64,000 bases of DNA from assembly GCF_900110205.1 (NCBI RefSeq), contig NZ_FOCV01000006.1:186001-250000 (forward strand). Reading direction: 5' to 3'. The DNA comes from Rhizobium tibeticum (GTDB lineage: Bacteria > Pseudomonadota > Alphaproteobacteria > Rhizobiales > Rhizobiaceae). The notes under the pieces are model-generated. The model did not search any database. It was not told the DNA's origin and saw nothing but the letters and a program-made list of their open reading frames with translations. Shown piece after piece: positions 28,014-36,485 of the stretch. Both the position numbers and the translations under genes were made by a program. Position 1 is the first letter of the stretch. The number at the start of each line of letters is the position of its first letter.

Positions 28014-30017
28014 TTACACCTGCTCGGCAAGCAGTGCCGTACGCTTGCCTTCCGTTTCCGTGACTTCCTTCGCGGGGATATAGAAGTCGCGCTTGTAGTT
28101 GAAGGTATGGCCGATCGCGACGGCAATCATGGCTGCGAACGACAGAACGGCGAGCCACCACATGTACCAGATGAGGGCAAAGGCCAGCACGACGCTGATC
28201 GCACCGAGGATGACGCCGGTTCCGGTGTTCTTCGGCATGTGGATCGGCTTGAAGCCTTCCAGCGGGCGGGCATAGCCGCGCGCCTTCATGTCGTAAAAGG
28301 AATCATGGTCGTGGACGACCGGCGTGAAGGCGAAGTTGTAGGCAGGAGGAGGCGACGAGGTCGACCATTCCAGCGTCCGGGCATCCCACGGATCACCCGT
28401 CGTGTCACGCAGCTCTTCGCGCTTGAAGAAGCTGACCACCAGCTGGATGATGAAGGAGGCGATGCCGATCGCGATCAGGACGGCACCGAATGCGGCGATG
28501 ATGAACCAGATCTGCAACGACGGATCCTCGAACTGCGACACGCGGCGGGTCACGCCCATCAGGCCGAGCACGTAAAGCGGCATGAAGGCGAAGTAGAAGC
28601 CGACGAGCCAGAACCAGAAGGACATCTTGCCCCAGAACGGATCGAGCTTGTAGCCGAACGCCTTCGGGAACCAATAGGTGACGCCCGCCATCAGACCGAA
28701 CACCACGCCGCCGATGATGACGTTGTGGAAGTGAGCGATCAGGAAGAGCGAGTTGTGCAGCACGAAATCTGCCGGCGGAACGGCGAGCAGGACGCCGGTC
28801 ATGCCGCCGATGACGAAGGTCACCATGAAGCCGATCGTCCAGAGCATCGGCACTTCGTAGCGAATGCGGCCGCGATACATCGTAAACAGCCAGTTAAACA
28901 TCTTCGCCCCTGTCGGGATTGAGATGATCATCGTCGTGATGCCGAAGAACGAGTTGACGCTGGCGCCCGAACCCATCGTGAAGAAATGGTGCAGCCAGAC
29001 GAGGTAGGACAGGATCATGATCACGCAGGTGGCATAGACCATCGAGGCGTAACCAAAGAGACGCTTGCCGCAGAAGGTGGCAACGACTTCCGAGAAGATA
29101 CCGAAGGCCGGCAGCACCAGGATGTAGACTTCCGGGTGGCCCCAGATCCAGATGAGGTTGACGTACATCATCGGATTGCCGCCGAGGTCATTCGTAAAGA
29201 AGTTCGTACCGGCGTAACGGTCCAGCGAGAGAAGCGCCAGCGTCGCTGTCAGGATCGGGAAGGTCGCCACGATCAGGATGTTGGTGCACAGCGACGTCCA
29301 GGTGAAGACCGGCATCTTCATGAAGCTCATACCGGGTGCGCGCATCTTCACGATGGTTGCAATCAGGTTGATACCCGATAGCGTCGTGCCGACACCGGCC
29401 ACCTGCAGACCCCAGATGTAATAGTCGACACCAACACCCGGGCTGTAGTCGGACCCCGACAGCGGCGGATAGGCCAGCCATCCGGTCTGGGCGAATTCGC
29501 CGACAAAGAGCGAGAGCATGATGATGATCGCGCCCGCCGTCGTCATCCAGAACGAGAAATTGTTCAAGAAAGGGAAGGAGACGTCGCGTGCGCCGATCTG
29601 CAGCGGCACGACAAAGTTCATCAGGCCCGTGACGAACGGCATCGCCATGAAAAAGATCATGATGACGCCATGGGCAGTGAAGACCTGGTCGTAGTGATGC
29701 GGCGGCAGATAGCCACCCGATCCGTTGAAGGCGATTGCTTGCTGCAGGCGCATCATGATCGCGTCGGAGAAGCCACGCAGCAGCATGATGAGCGCAAGGA
29801 TGACGTACATGACGCCGATCTTCTTGTGATCGACGCTCGTCAGCCATTCACGCCAGAGATAACCCCAGAGCTTGAAGTAGGTAACAACGCCCAGAAGCGC
29901 GATGCCGCCAAGCGCGACGACCGCAAAGGTCACGACCAGGATCGGCTCGTGATATGGGATCGATTCTAGGGTCAACCGACCGAAGATGAACTTCAGGAGG
30001 TCAGGATTGGAAAACAT
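28014..30017 (-). CDS. cyoB: cytochrome o ubiquinol oxidase subunit I
   Basis: 667 residues, the normal length for CyoB. About 15 membrane helices. The haem and copper ligands are visible: the low-spin haem His in [14 protein letters not shown], the CuB His/cross-linked Tyr motif [17 protein letters not shown], the HH pair in [11 protein letters not shown], and the haem ligands in [12 protein letters not shown]. It oxidises ubiquinol, reduces oxygen and pumps protons. It is the second gene of the cyoABCD operon. Confidence 0.97.
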   Translation of the reverse strand: MFSNPDLLKFIFGRLTLESIPYHEPILVVTFAVVALGGIALLGVVTYFKLWGYLWREWLTSVDHKKIGVMYVILALIMLLRGFSDAIMMRLQQAIAFNGSGGYLPPHHYDQVFTAHGVIMIFFMAMPFVTGLMNFVVPLQIGARDVSFPFLNNFSFWMTTAGAIIIMLSLFVGEFAQTGWLAYPPLSGSDYSPGVGVDYYIWGLQVAGVGTTLSGINLIATIVKMRAPGMSFMKMPVFTWTSLCTNILIVATFPILTATLALLSLDRYAGTNFFTNDLGGNPMMYVNLIWIWGHPEVYILVLPAFGIFSEVVATFCGKRLFGYASMVYATCVIMILSYLVWLHHFFTMGSGASVNSFFGITTMIISIPTGAKMFNWLFTMYRGRIRYEVPMLWTIGFMVTFVIGGMTGVLLAVPPADFVLHNSLFLIAHFHNVIIGGVVFGLMAGVTYWFPKAFGYKLDPFWGKMSFWFWLVGFYFAFMPLYVLGLMGVTRRVSQFEDPSLQIWFIIAAFGAVLIAIGIASFIIQLVVSFFKREELRDTTGDPWDARTLEWSTSSPPPAYNFAFTPVVHDHDSFYDMKARGYARPLEGFKPIHMPKNTGTGVILGAISVVLAFALIWYMWWLAVLSFAAMIAVAIGHTFNYKRDFYIPAKEVTETEGKRTALLAEQV

Positions 30018-30062
30018 GGATAAACCCGTTTATTGATGTCGTATCGACGCAAAGCGCCAGGT

Positions 30063-31229
30063 CTAGTTGCTGTTTGGTTGCGCAGGCGTCGTATCGCCGG
30101 TTTTCTGGTCCATGCCGGGCATGGTGTGCCCATCATGCTGCATTCCCGGCATGGTCTGCATGTCGTCGGTCTGGCCGGCGCCGTTTACAGCGTCTGCCGG
30201 CTTGGTTTCGGTGGCATCGTGGCTTTCACCCGCTGAAGCCCCGTGGCCGGCCTCATCTGCGTGGCGGTTGTCGTAGCTAAGCTTCTCGCGGTTTTCGCCG
30301 CTTTCCTTGCCGCCGCCGCCCATCATGTCGATGTGCATCATTTCGTTCATGCACATCTTGCCGGGTGCTGCGCACATGTTGAGGATTGCATTGAAGAGAT
30401 CGTTGTCGACCGACGCGAAGTAACGCACCGGCTCCCTCTCACTTGGCCGCTCGAGCTTGAGATAGGTATCCCGATTAAGCGCCGTCCCCTTCTCCTTGAC
30501 CTGCGCCACCCACTGATCGAAGCCCTCTTGGTTCACGCCATGGAACTTGAAGCGCATGTGCGAGAAGCCGGCACCACTGTAATTGGCCGAAAACCCGTCA
30601 TAGACGCCTTCCTGGTTGATGACCGCGTGCAGCTTGGTCTGCATGCCGGGCATCGCATAGATCTGCCCCGCGAGCGCCGGGACGTAAAAGGAGTTCATGA
30701 CCGACGATGCGGTGATCTCGAAATTGATCGGAACATCGACAGGGGCCGCCATCTCGTTGACGGTCGCGATACCGAGTTCGGGATAGAAGAACAGCCATTT
30801 CCAGTCGAGCGCGACGACCTGTACCGTCAGCGGCTTTGCATCAGCAGGGATGCTGCGTTCGGCATCGAGCCGGTCCAGCGGCCGAAACGGGTCGAGCTTG
30901 TGGGTGCTGATCCAGGTAACGGCGCCGAGCGCAATGATGATTGCCAGCGGTGCCGACCAGATGACCACTTCGAGACGTGTGGAATGGTGCCATTCCGGAT
31001 CATAGGTGGCTGCCGTGTTGGATCGGCGGTAACGCCAGGCAAACAGCAGCGTCAGGAAGATCACCGGAACGATGATCAGCAGCATCAAAACCGTCGACAC
31101 AATGATCAGGTCGCGTTGCTGCACAGCGATATCGCCCGAAGGCGACATGACCACCAAATTGCATCCTGCCAGCGTCAAAAGCAGTGGCAGAATGAGGAGA
31201 TGGCGGGAAAACTTTGGCAGTTTTTGCAC
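30063..31229 (-). CDS. cyoA: cytochrome o ubiquinol oxidase subunit II
   Basis: 388 residues. A lipoprotein signal ends in LTLAGC (lipid-attached Cys near residue 23), then two membrane helices and a cupredoxin domain without the CuA cysteines (ASSVMNSFYVPALAGQIYAM), so it serves quinol rather than cytochrome c. It is longer than E. coli CyoA (about 315). The extra C-terminal stretch is Met/His-rich (CMNEMMHIDMMGGGGKE and MPGMQHDGHTMPGMD). It is first in the cyo operon. The C-terminal tail looks like a metal-binding extension; that is inference. Confidence 0.95.
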   Translation of the reverse strand: MQKLPKFSRHLLILPLLLTLAGCNLVVMSPSGDIAVQQRDLIIVSTVLMLLIIVPVIFLTLLFAWRYRRSNTAATYDPEWHHSTRLEVVIWSAPLAIIIALGAVTWISTHKLDPFRPLDRLDAERSIPADAKPLTVQVVALDWKWLFFYPELGIATVNEMAAPVDVPINFEITASSVMNSFYVPALAGQIYAMPGMQTKLHAVINQEGVYDGFSANYSGAGFSHMRFKFHGVNQEGFDQWVAQVKEKGTALNRDTYLKLERPSEREPVRYFASVDNDLFNAILNMCAAPGKMCMNEMMHIDMMGGGGKESGENREKLSYDNRHADEAGHGASAGESHDATETKPADAVNGAGQTDDMQTMPGMQHDGHTMPGMDQKTGDTTPAQPNSN

Positions 31230-31610
31230 GTCTCTATGCTCTTGTTGTTTCGTCCAAACCGCGACTAAAGCACTGTACCTGATAGCAACATGAGGTGTTT
31301 GGTCGCAGTGCAGCAGAAATGCCGCACTGCGGGATAAGGCACGTGGCGCAGGATGTCAAAATCCTGATAAAAATTCGAAGGATTTTTGCGCGCAACCCTT
31401 TTCGAAGGGCTAATATATCCGGGAAGCCTGATCATGCCAGCCTTTTTGCAAGCCGATTTCGCGGCACGGAACGCGATTTTTCATCCACATCTAATTTTCG
31501 GAGCAGGAAGATGAACTATTTACGTCGATCGGACTTGATAAGCGCAGTGGTTTGATCAAGATCGCTGCTGAGGCGCTTTGCCACAGGGTGCCTCGACAGG
31601 GAGGCGTTTA
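31230..31610. other. 381-bp divergent intergenic region, cyoA / MFS
   Basis: No gene is convincing. It contains AT-rich segments, a near-palindrome AAAAATTCGAAGGATTTTT (31371-31389), CCCTT-TTCG-AAGGG (31398-31411) and an ungapped TTGATCAA (31552-31559). It must hold the cyo and MFS promoters. I could not find an FNR/FixK-type site (TTGAT-N4-ATCAA). Confidence 0.4.
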
Positions 31611-32942
31611 ATGGCGAATACTACACATTACGGACCATCATCCACATCGATGGAACAGGATGCGCGGCGAATTCATGCCGACAAGCCGGTATCACCCGGC
31701 AGCATCGCGCTCGGCGTCGTCATCGGGCGCATGTCGGAATTCTTCGATTTCTTCGTCTACGGCCTGGCATCCGTTCTGGTCTTCCCTCAGCTTGTCTTTC
31801 CTTTCGCACCCGATCGACTGACGGCAACACTCTATTCCTTTGCGATCTTTTCGCTCGCCTTTCTGGCGCGCCCGGTCGGATCGGTCGTGTTCATGACCAT
31901 CGACCGTATCTACGGCCGCGGCGCCAAGCTGACGATCGCATTGTTTCTGCTCGGCGGCTCGACGGCGTCGATCGCGTTCCTGCCGGGCTACAACGAGATC
32001 GGCGCCTGGTCGATCGCGTTGCTGGCCCTGTTCCGGCTCGGCCAGGGCTTTGCACTCGGCGGCGCATGGGATGGTCTGGCCTCGCTGCTTGCACTCAACG
32101 CACCGCCAAACCACCGCGGCTGGTATGCAATGATCCCACAGATCGGGGCCCCGATCGGCTTTGCGCTGGCAAGCGTGCTGTTTGGCTATTTCATCGCCAA
32201 TCTGTCCAATGAAGACTTCCTGAGCTGGGGCTGGCGCTATCCGTTCTTCGTCGCCTTTGCGATCAACGTGGTTGCGCTGTTTGCGCGTTTGCGTCTCGTC
32301 ATGACGCCGGATTTCGGCCAGGCGCTGGAACAGCACGAACTCGAAGCAGCACCGATCCGTGATGTGCTGCGCGTCCATGGACGCGACATTCTGCTCGGGG
32401 CATTCGTTCCGCTCGCAAGCTTCGCGATGTTCCACCTCGTGACGATCTTCCCGCTTACCTGGATGTACCTTTACGGAACCCAGCCGATCGGCACGTTCAT
32501 GGTCGTGCAGATCGTCGGCGCCATGGTCGGGCTCGTCGCGATCGTCGTCTCCGGCATGATCGCAGACCGCATCGGCCGGCGCGCCCAGCTTGCCATCTGT
32601 GCCGTGCTGATCGCGATCTTCAGCTTCATTGGGCCGTTCCTGATCGCGGCCGGCTCCGAAGGGCAGGATGCCTTTGTCATCATCGGCTTTGGCGTCCTTG
32701 GCCTGTCCTTCGGCCAGGCGACCGGTTCGATCTCATCGCGCTTCGGCAGAGGCTACCGCTATACGGGCGCCGCCTTCACCTCCGACCTTGCCTGGCTCGT
32801 CGGCGCCGGTTTTGCGCCGCTGGTCGCACTGACACTGTCCAGTCGTTTCGGCCTGCCTTTCGTTGGCTACTACCTGCTGTCGGGCGCTGTGTGCACACTC
32901 GCTGCTCTGGCCTTCAGCAGGGCGCTCGAACAGCGCGACTGA
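31611..32942 (+). CDS. MFS transporter, metabolite:proton symporter type
   Basis: 443 residues from the ATG at 31611 with GGGAGG 6-7 bp upstream. Twelve membrane helices. GRMSEFFDFFVYGLASVLVFP at the first helix and ARPVGSVVFMTIDRIYGRG at the 2-3 loop match the metabolite/H+ symporter (ShiA/ProP-like) branch, as does FRLGQGFALGGAWDGLASLL. The substrate is probably a small organic acid or osmolyte; it cannot be told from sequence. It is divergent from cyoA and ends at a strong terminator. Confidence 0.85.
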   Translation: MANTTHYGPSSTSMEQDARRIHADKPVSPGSIALGVVIGRMSEFFDFFVYGLASVLVFPQLVFPFAPDRLTATLYSFAIFSLAFLARPVGSVVFMTIDRIYGRGAKLTIALFLLGGSTASIAFLPGYNEIGAWSIALLALFRLGQGFALGGAWDGLASLLALNAPPNHRGWYAMIPQIGAPIGFALASVLFGYFIANLSNEDFLSWGWRYPFFVAFAINVVALFARLRLVMTPDFGQALEQHELEAAPIRDVLRVHGRDILLGAFVPLASFAMFHLVTIFPLTWMYLYGTQPIGTFMVVQIVGAMVGLVAIVVSGMIADRIGRRAQLAICAVLIAIFSFIGPFLIAAGSEGQDAFVIIGFGVLGLSFGQATGSISSRFGRGYRYTGAAFTSDLAWLVGAGFAPLVALTLSSRFGLPFVGYYLLSGAVCTLAALAFSRALEQRD

Positions 32943-32955
32943 ATGCGCGAAAACA

Positions 32956-32994
32956 GCAAAAGGCCTGCCTCACGATCTGAGGCAGGCCTTTTGC
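32956..32994. terminator. strong bidirectional terminator
   Basis: A perfect 17-bp stem with a 5-nt loop: GCAAAAGGCCTGCCTCA / CGATC / TGAGGCAGGCCTTTTGC. The T-rich arm gives an intrinsic terminator in both directions. It lies between the MFS gene and the convergent cyclic-nucleotide-binding gene, so it marks the end of the long minus-strand gene run. Confidence 0.9.
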
Positions 32995-33014
32995 TTTCAA
33001 AGACGGTGAAATCG

Positions 33015-33551
33015 CTACATCGCGACCTGCGGCTGCTTTGCCGCACGGGCTGCAGTCAGCTCTGCCGTTGTATGGTTCAGGCGGTCTGCCAGCACTCGCA
33101 TGATCTCGACGGCCATTTCGGGGAAATCGCTGAGCAATTTTAGGAAGTGTTCCTTGCTGATGCGCAGGACTTCCAAAGGCGAAGTGGCGCGAACCGTCGC
33201 GGTGCGCGAGACGTCACATAGAATGGCGATTTCGCCGACGATGGAATTGGGTTCCACATCGGCAACCTTGATGTCGCCGGCAGGCGAATGGACTAGAATG
33301 TCGGCAGTTCCCGACAGAACGACATAAGCGGCATCGCCCGGATCGCCCTGATGGAAGAGGTCCTGCCCGGCGTTGTATGTCATGCGATCGGAAGTGAAGG
33401 CCAACAATTTGAGTTTCGCGGGTGCTATCCGCGAGAAGATTGGCACCCGCCGCAGCATTTCGACTTCGTCTCTCAACAGCATAAACGTATTATCCCTGTC
33501 GCGCTGTTCGGTGCCCGACGTTTGACCGTGGCACCTCGCAAGGGGCGCCAT
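33015..33551 (-). CDS. stand-alone cyclic-nucleotide-binding domain protein
   Basis: 178 residues from the ATG at 33551 (AGGGGA about 9 bp upstream). An ATG at 33482 (MLLRDEVEMLRR) is an alternative giving 155 residues. The only domain is a CRP-type cNMP-binding beta-roll: FHQGDPGDAAYVVLSGTADIL, then VGEIAILCDVSRTATVRA. In that cassette the ribose-binding Glu (GE) and phosphate-binding Arg (SRTA) are both present, so binding should be possible. No helix-turn-helix or enzyme domain follows, so it is not a Crp/Fnr factor. It lies 24 bp after the catalytically dead ABC protein and is the last gene of the minus-strand run. It probably acts as a cNMP sensor by protein contact. Confidence 0.85.
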   Translation of the reverse strand: MAPLARCHGQTSGTEQRDRDNTFMLLRDEVEMLRRVPIFSRIAPAKLKLLAFTSDRMTYNAGQDLFHQGDPGDAAYVVLSGTADILVHSPAGDIKVADVEPNSIVGEIAILCDVSRTATVRATSPLEVLRISKEHFLKLLSDFPEMAVEIMRVLADRLNHTTAELTAARAAKQPQVAM

Positions 33552-33556
33552 CTTTA

Positions 33557-33570
33557 TTGTCCCCTCACTA
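33557..33570 (-). promoter_or_regulatory. TAGTGAGGGGACAA element at a start site
   Basis: This 14-mer, including the ribosome site of the cNMP-binding gene, is identical to 50700-50713 before the small methyltransferase gene of the same cluster. It may be shared by chance through the GGGGA ribosome site. Confidence 0.35.
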
Positions 33571-33575
33571 GAATA

Positions 33576-36290
33576 TTACGATAACAGTTCCTTGAACATA
33601 CCGTTTTGTTCGGAAAGCTCCGGAAAGTTGCCTGCTTCGGCCAGCGCGCCGCGGTCAAACAACAGGATTCGATCAAACATTTCCGCGAGTTTTGCGTTCG
33701 AAAGCACCCAGATGATGGCCGGCCGTTCGCCTTCCTTGTGCAATCCTTCGACAATGTTGCGCGTGATATGGTCCTGAACACGCTGGTCGAGCGCTGACAT
33801 CGGCCGGTTGAAGACGAAATAGTCAGATCGTTTGAGAAGCGCACGGGCAAGATTGAGCTTCTGCCGCTGCACCATTGTCAGGCGTTTGCCGCCTGAGCCA
33901 ACGTCAAATTCAAGCCCGATCGACAGGACGTCGTCGAACAGGTCGAGCTTGTCGAACAGGTCACCCATGATGGCCCGGATACGGTCGGACGCGTCGGCCT
34001 GCTGGTAGGCGATACGTCCGAACAGGACGTTGTCCATCAGGCTTGCCGAGGAGATGAAGCGCTCCGGATCGTATCGTTCGATGACGGCGGCGAGATCTTC
34101 TGGAATGTTCTCGTGGAACTGCTTGCGGGCATTGACGATCTTTTCCATCAGCTCGTCTGTCAGCAGACCAAAACGATGCCGCGGCTCGATATAGGCAAAG
34201 CTTAGCCGAATAATGGCCGACCGCTCGTCGGGAGTGGCATCATCAAACCGTCGGCTCTGCAGTTTCTGCAGCAGAGCCTGATAGGTCGGGATATCGTCTG
34301 CCGTCATGAAGGTCAGCTGCTGGAAGAACGGGTGATCCGGCGGCAGGTCGTGAAAGAGTTCGACGGCGTTCTCCGCGATCTCAAGCCCCATGGCATAGAG
34401 ATCGTTGCTGAGACCGGTCTCGCGAAACAGCGCCTGGAAATAGGGATGCGCCGCCAACCGGCGATTGTTCATCATCGGCCGCTTCATCGAACCGAAGAGC
34501 AGGTTCTCGCCGACCGTGGCCTGCGGATTGAAGGCGTCGAAATCAAACGGCACGACAATGTTGCCGAGTTCGGTTTCCTGCATGCGCTGGCGCAGTGCCG
34601 ATCGCAGATCGACGATGTGATCGGCGAGCACCACATGCACGCTTGTATTGACCGTCGATCGAAGCGCGAGATCGAGAATGTCCTGCGAAATGAGTACGGC
34701 ATCGAGCACCGGCCGGATCGCCGTTAGGATGTCGTCTGGTCCTGTCGCACCGGCGGCCTGATAGTCCACCCAGTCGCTGTTGATATCCATCGTGGAATTG
34801 CCGGCCTTGACGGCCTCCTCAGCATGCCACTTGGCCTCCAGAGCCTCCTTGCCGTCATATTGTGGCTCGCGCAATGGGGCGTGCTTCAAGCCGTAAAGGA
34901 GATTGTCCCGCAGCGTCCCGTGGAAGAAGTAGGTGTCGGCGGATGCGTAGGAAATGCGCCGACCGGTAATGGACTCGGGCAGATCGAGAAGGTCCTTGCC
35001 GTCGATGGTCACGCGGCCGGAGTCCGGCCATACCAGCCGACCGAGAGCTTCCGCGAAGGCTTCCGCGCCGCTGGAGTTCGGGCCGACCACCGCGACCGTT
35101 TCGTTCGGCTTGATCTCGACCGAGACGTGGTCGACTAGCCGCGCGCCGCTATCGTCACTCACAGTCAGGTTGGTGATCACGAGCGGGGCCGACAATGCCC
35201 CCATCGCCGCAGCCGAAATCTCCTGGATCTTGCCATCGATCAACGGCTCCACATTGAACTGCTCGTAGACCTGCTGGTACTTGACCTGCACGTCCTGGCG
35301 CATCTGATCCCAGTCGATCAGCTCCTTCAGCGGACCAGGCAGGTCCTTGTAGGCGCTGATGACGGCCACAAGCTGACCGATATCCAAACGCCCCTGCAGC
35401 GCGAGATAGCCGCCGATCGCATAAAACAGGAATGGCGTCACCTGGGCCAGGAAGTTGTTCAGGAACTTGACCAGAAACTTCCACTGATAGAGATCATATC
35501 GGATCGAGAAGATCAGCCCGAGCCGCGTGGCAATGTCGGCGCGCTCGAAATTCGACGTGTCGTTGCCATGAATTGTGCCTATGCCATCGACGATCTCGCC
35601 GACGCGGCCAGAGAGTTCGCGCGCTGTGAGCTGACGCTGGCGGCCAAGCTCAAGCAGCCGCTTTCTCATGCGCGGGATCACGACCGCCTGGACACCGACG
35701 ATCGCCGCAGCGATCATCCCGAGCCAGAAGTTCTGAATGATGATAAAGGCGAGTGCCGTCAGCGCCTGACCGCCGAGCAGGGCCGGCGAGACGAAGGCAT
35801 CGCCCGTGAAGCCGCCCATCGGCTCCACTTCATCCTTGATCATTGTCGCGATCTCAGCCGACTTGACGCGCTTGAAATGCGACGGCGGGAACCGCAGAAC
35901 CCGGTCTATCAGCTCGAAGCGAATGCGGCGCAGCATCCGCTCGCCAAGCCGCCCCTTGTAGGTGTTGATGTAGAATTTGAAGAGGCCGTTCAGAACAACG
36001 AGCGCGAGGAAGACGAGGCTCAGCCCCATCAGCATCTGCAGCCGGTCAAGCTGGACACCCTTGAAGAACTCGACTTCGCCAATGACGGGCAACGTGTAGA
36101 CGAGCCGCATGAAGGTTTGCGTTGCGCCCTGGCCCTCGAAGCCCGAACCCTGAATCGGTCCGTTGACGATCTGCTTCGGCAGGTCGAAGGACAGGAAATA
36201 GGGGATCATCGAAACTGCAACGACTGTCAAAATCCAGAGCTGCTGCAGCCGCGTGTTCGACCAGATGTAACGCGCGAGGCTTTTTTCCAT
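33576..36290 (-). CDS. ABC exporter-like membrane protein with a catalytically dead, enlarged nucleotide-binding domain
   Basis: 904 residues, about 300 longer than a normal half-exporter. Residues 1-330 are a six-helix exporter membrane domain. From about 365 a nucleotide-binding domain starts, but every catalytic motif is lost. Walker A is GPNSSGAEA (403-411, no Lys/Thr). The Q-loop Gln is missing (ISYASADTYFF). The signature is LTMVQ (804-808). Walker B is FVFNRPMSALD, with Asp-Glu changed to Asn-Arg. The switch His is Ser (WVLSNAKLAEMFD). The D-loop SALD and the fold remain. Roughly 340 extra residues lie between Q-loop and signature. The reading frame is intact, so it is a maintained pseudo-ATPase, not decay. 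It lies between glycosyltransferases and a cNMP-binding protein; it may be a regulated flippase, channel or scaffold. Confidence 0.88.
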   Translation of the reverse strand: MEKSLARYIWSNTRLQQLWILTVVAVSMIPYFLSFDLPKQIVNGPIQGSGFEGQGATQTFMRLVYTLPVIGEVEFFKGVQLDRLQMLMGLSLVFLALVVLNGLFKFYINTYKGRLGERMLRRIRFELIDRVLRFPPSHFKRVKSAEIATMIKDEVEPMGGFTGDAFVSPALLGGQALTALAFIIIQNFWLGMIAAAIVGVQAVVIPRMRKRLLELGRQRQLTARELSGRVGEIVDGIGTIHGNDTSNFERADIATRLGLIFSIRYDLYQWKFLVKFLNNFLAQVTPFLFYAIGGYLALQGRLDIGQLVAVISAYKDLPGPLKELIDWDQMRQDVQVKYQQVYEQFNVEPLIDGKIQEISAAAMGALSAPLVITNLTVSDDSGARLVDHVSVEIKPNETVAVVGPNSSGAEAFAEALGRLVWPDSGRVTIDGKDLLDLPESITGRRISYASADTYFFHGTLRDNLLYGLKHAPLREPQYDGKEALEAKWHAEEAVKAGNSTMDINSDWVDYQAAGATGPDDILTAIRPVLDAVLISQDILDLALRSTVNTSVHVVLADHIVDLRSALRQRMQETELGNIVVPFDFDAFNPQATVGENLLFGSMKRPMMNNRRLAAHPYFQALFRETGLSNDLYAMGLEIAENAVELFHDLPPDHPFFQQLTFMTADDIPTYQALLQKLQSRRFDDATPDERSAIIRLSFAYIEPRHRFGLLTDELMEKIVNARKQFHENIPEDLAAVIERYDPERFISSASLMDNVLFGRIAYQQADASDRIRAIMGDLFDKLDLFDDVLSIGLEFDVGSGGKRLTMVQRQKLNLARALLKRSDYFVFNRPMSALDQRVQDHITRNIVEGLHKEGERPAIIWVLSNAKLAEMFDRILLFDRGALAEAGNFPELSEQNGMFKELLS

Positions 36291-36485
36291 TCTTAACCGT
36301 CAGTTGCCTGGGAAATCTGGGGGCAGTGAACCTGCGGCAAGACAAAGGGGAATGCCGAAAACAGGATCATGCAACCGGACCGCCGGATCTCATAATGAAA
36401 ACAAGGCGAATCGGCTTGCCGTCGTCATGCCGATTCTCGCCGGGACGTTGTTTATATCACATGACTTTCGCAAAATGCGAGGGTT
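36291..36485 (-). promoter_or_regulatory. 195-bp gap, possible internal promoter
   Basis: This is the widest gap inside the minus-strand run from the importer onward. It includes the palindrome TCGCA-AAA-TGCGA (36468-36480) and, read on the minus strand, TGTGATATAAAC (36450-36461), which contains a -10-like TATAAA. No good -35 is seen. It may let the pseudo-ABC and cNMP-binding genes be expressed separately. Confidence 0.35.

Noticed and set aside
28023..28922. Long plus-strand frame opposite cyoB
   Set aside because: cyoB with all haem and copper ligands is on the other strand; the plus frame is low-complexity Asp/His/Arg-rich.
31552..31559. TTGATCAA as an FNR/FixK box before the MFS and cyo genes
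   Set aside because: The four-base spacer between half sites is absent.
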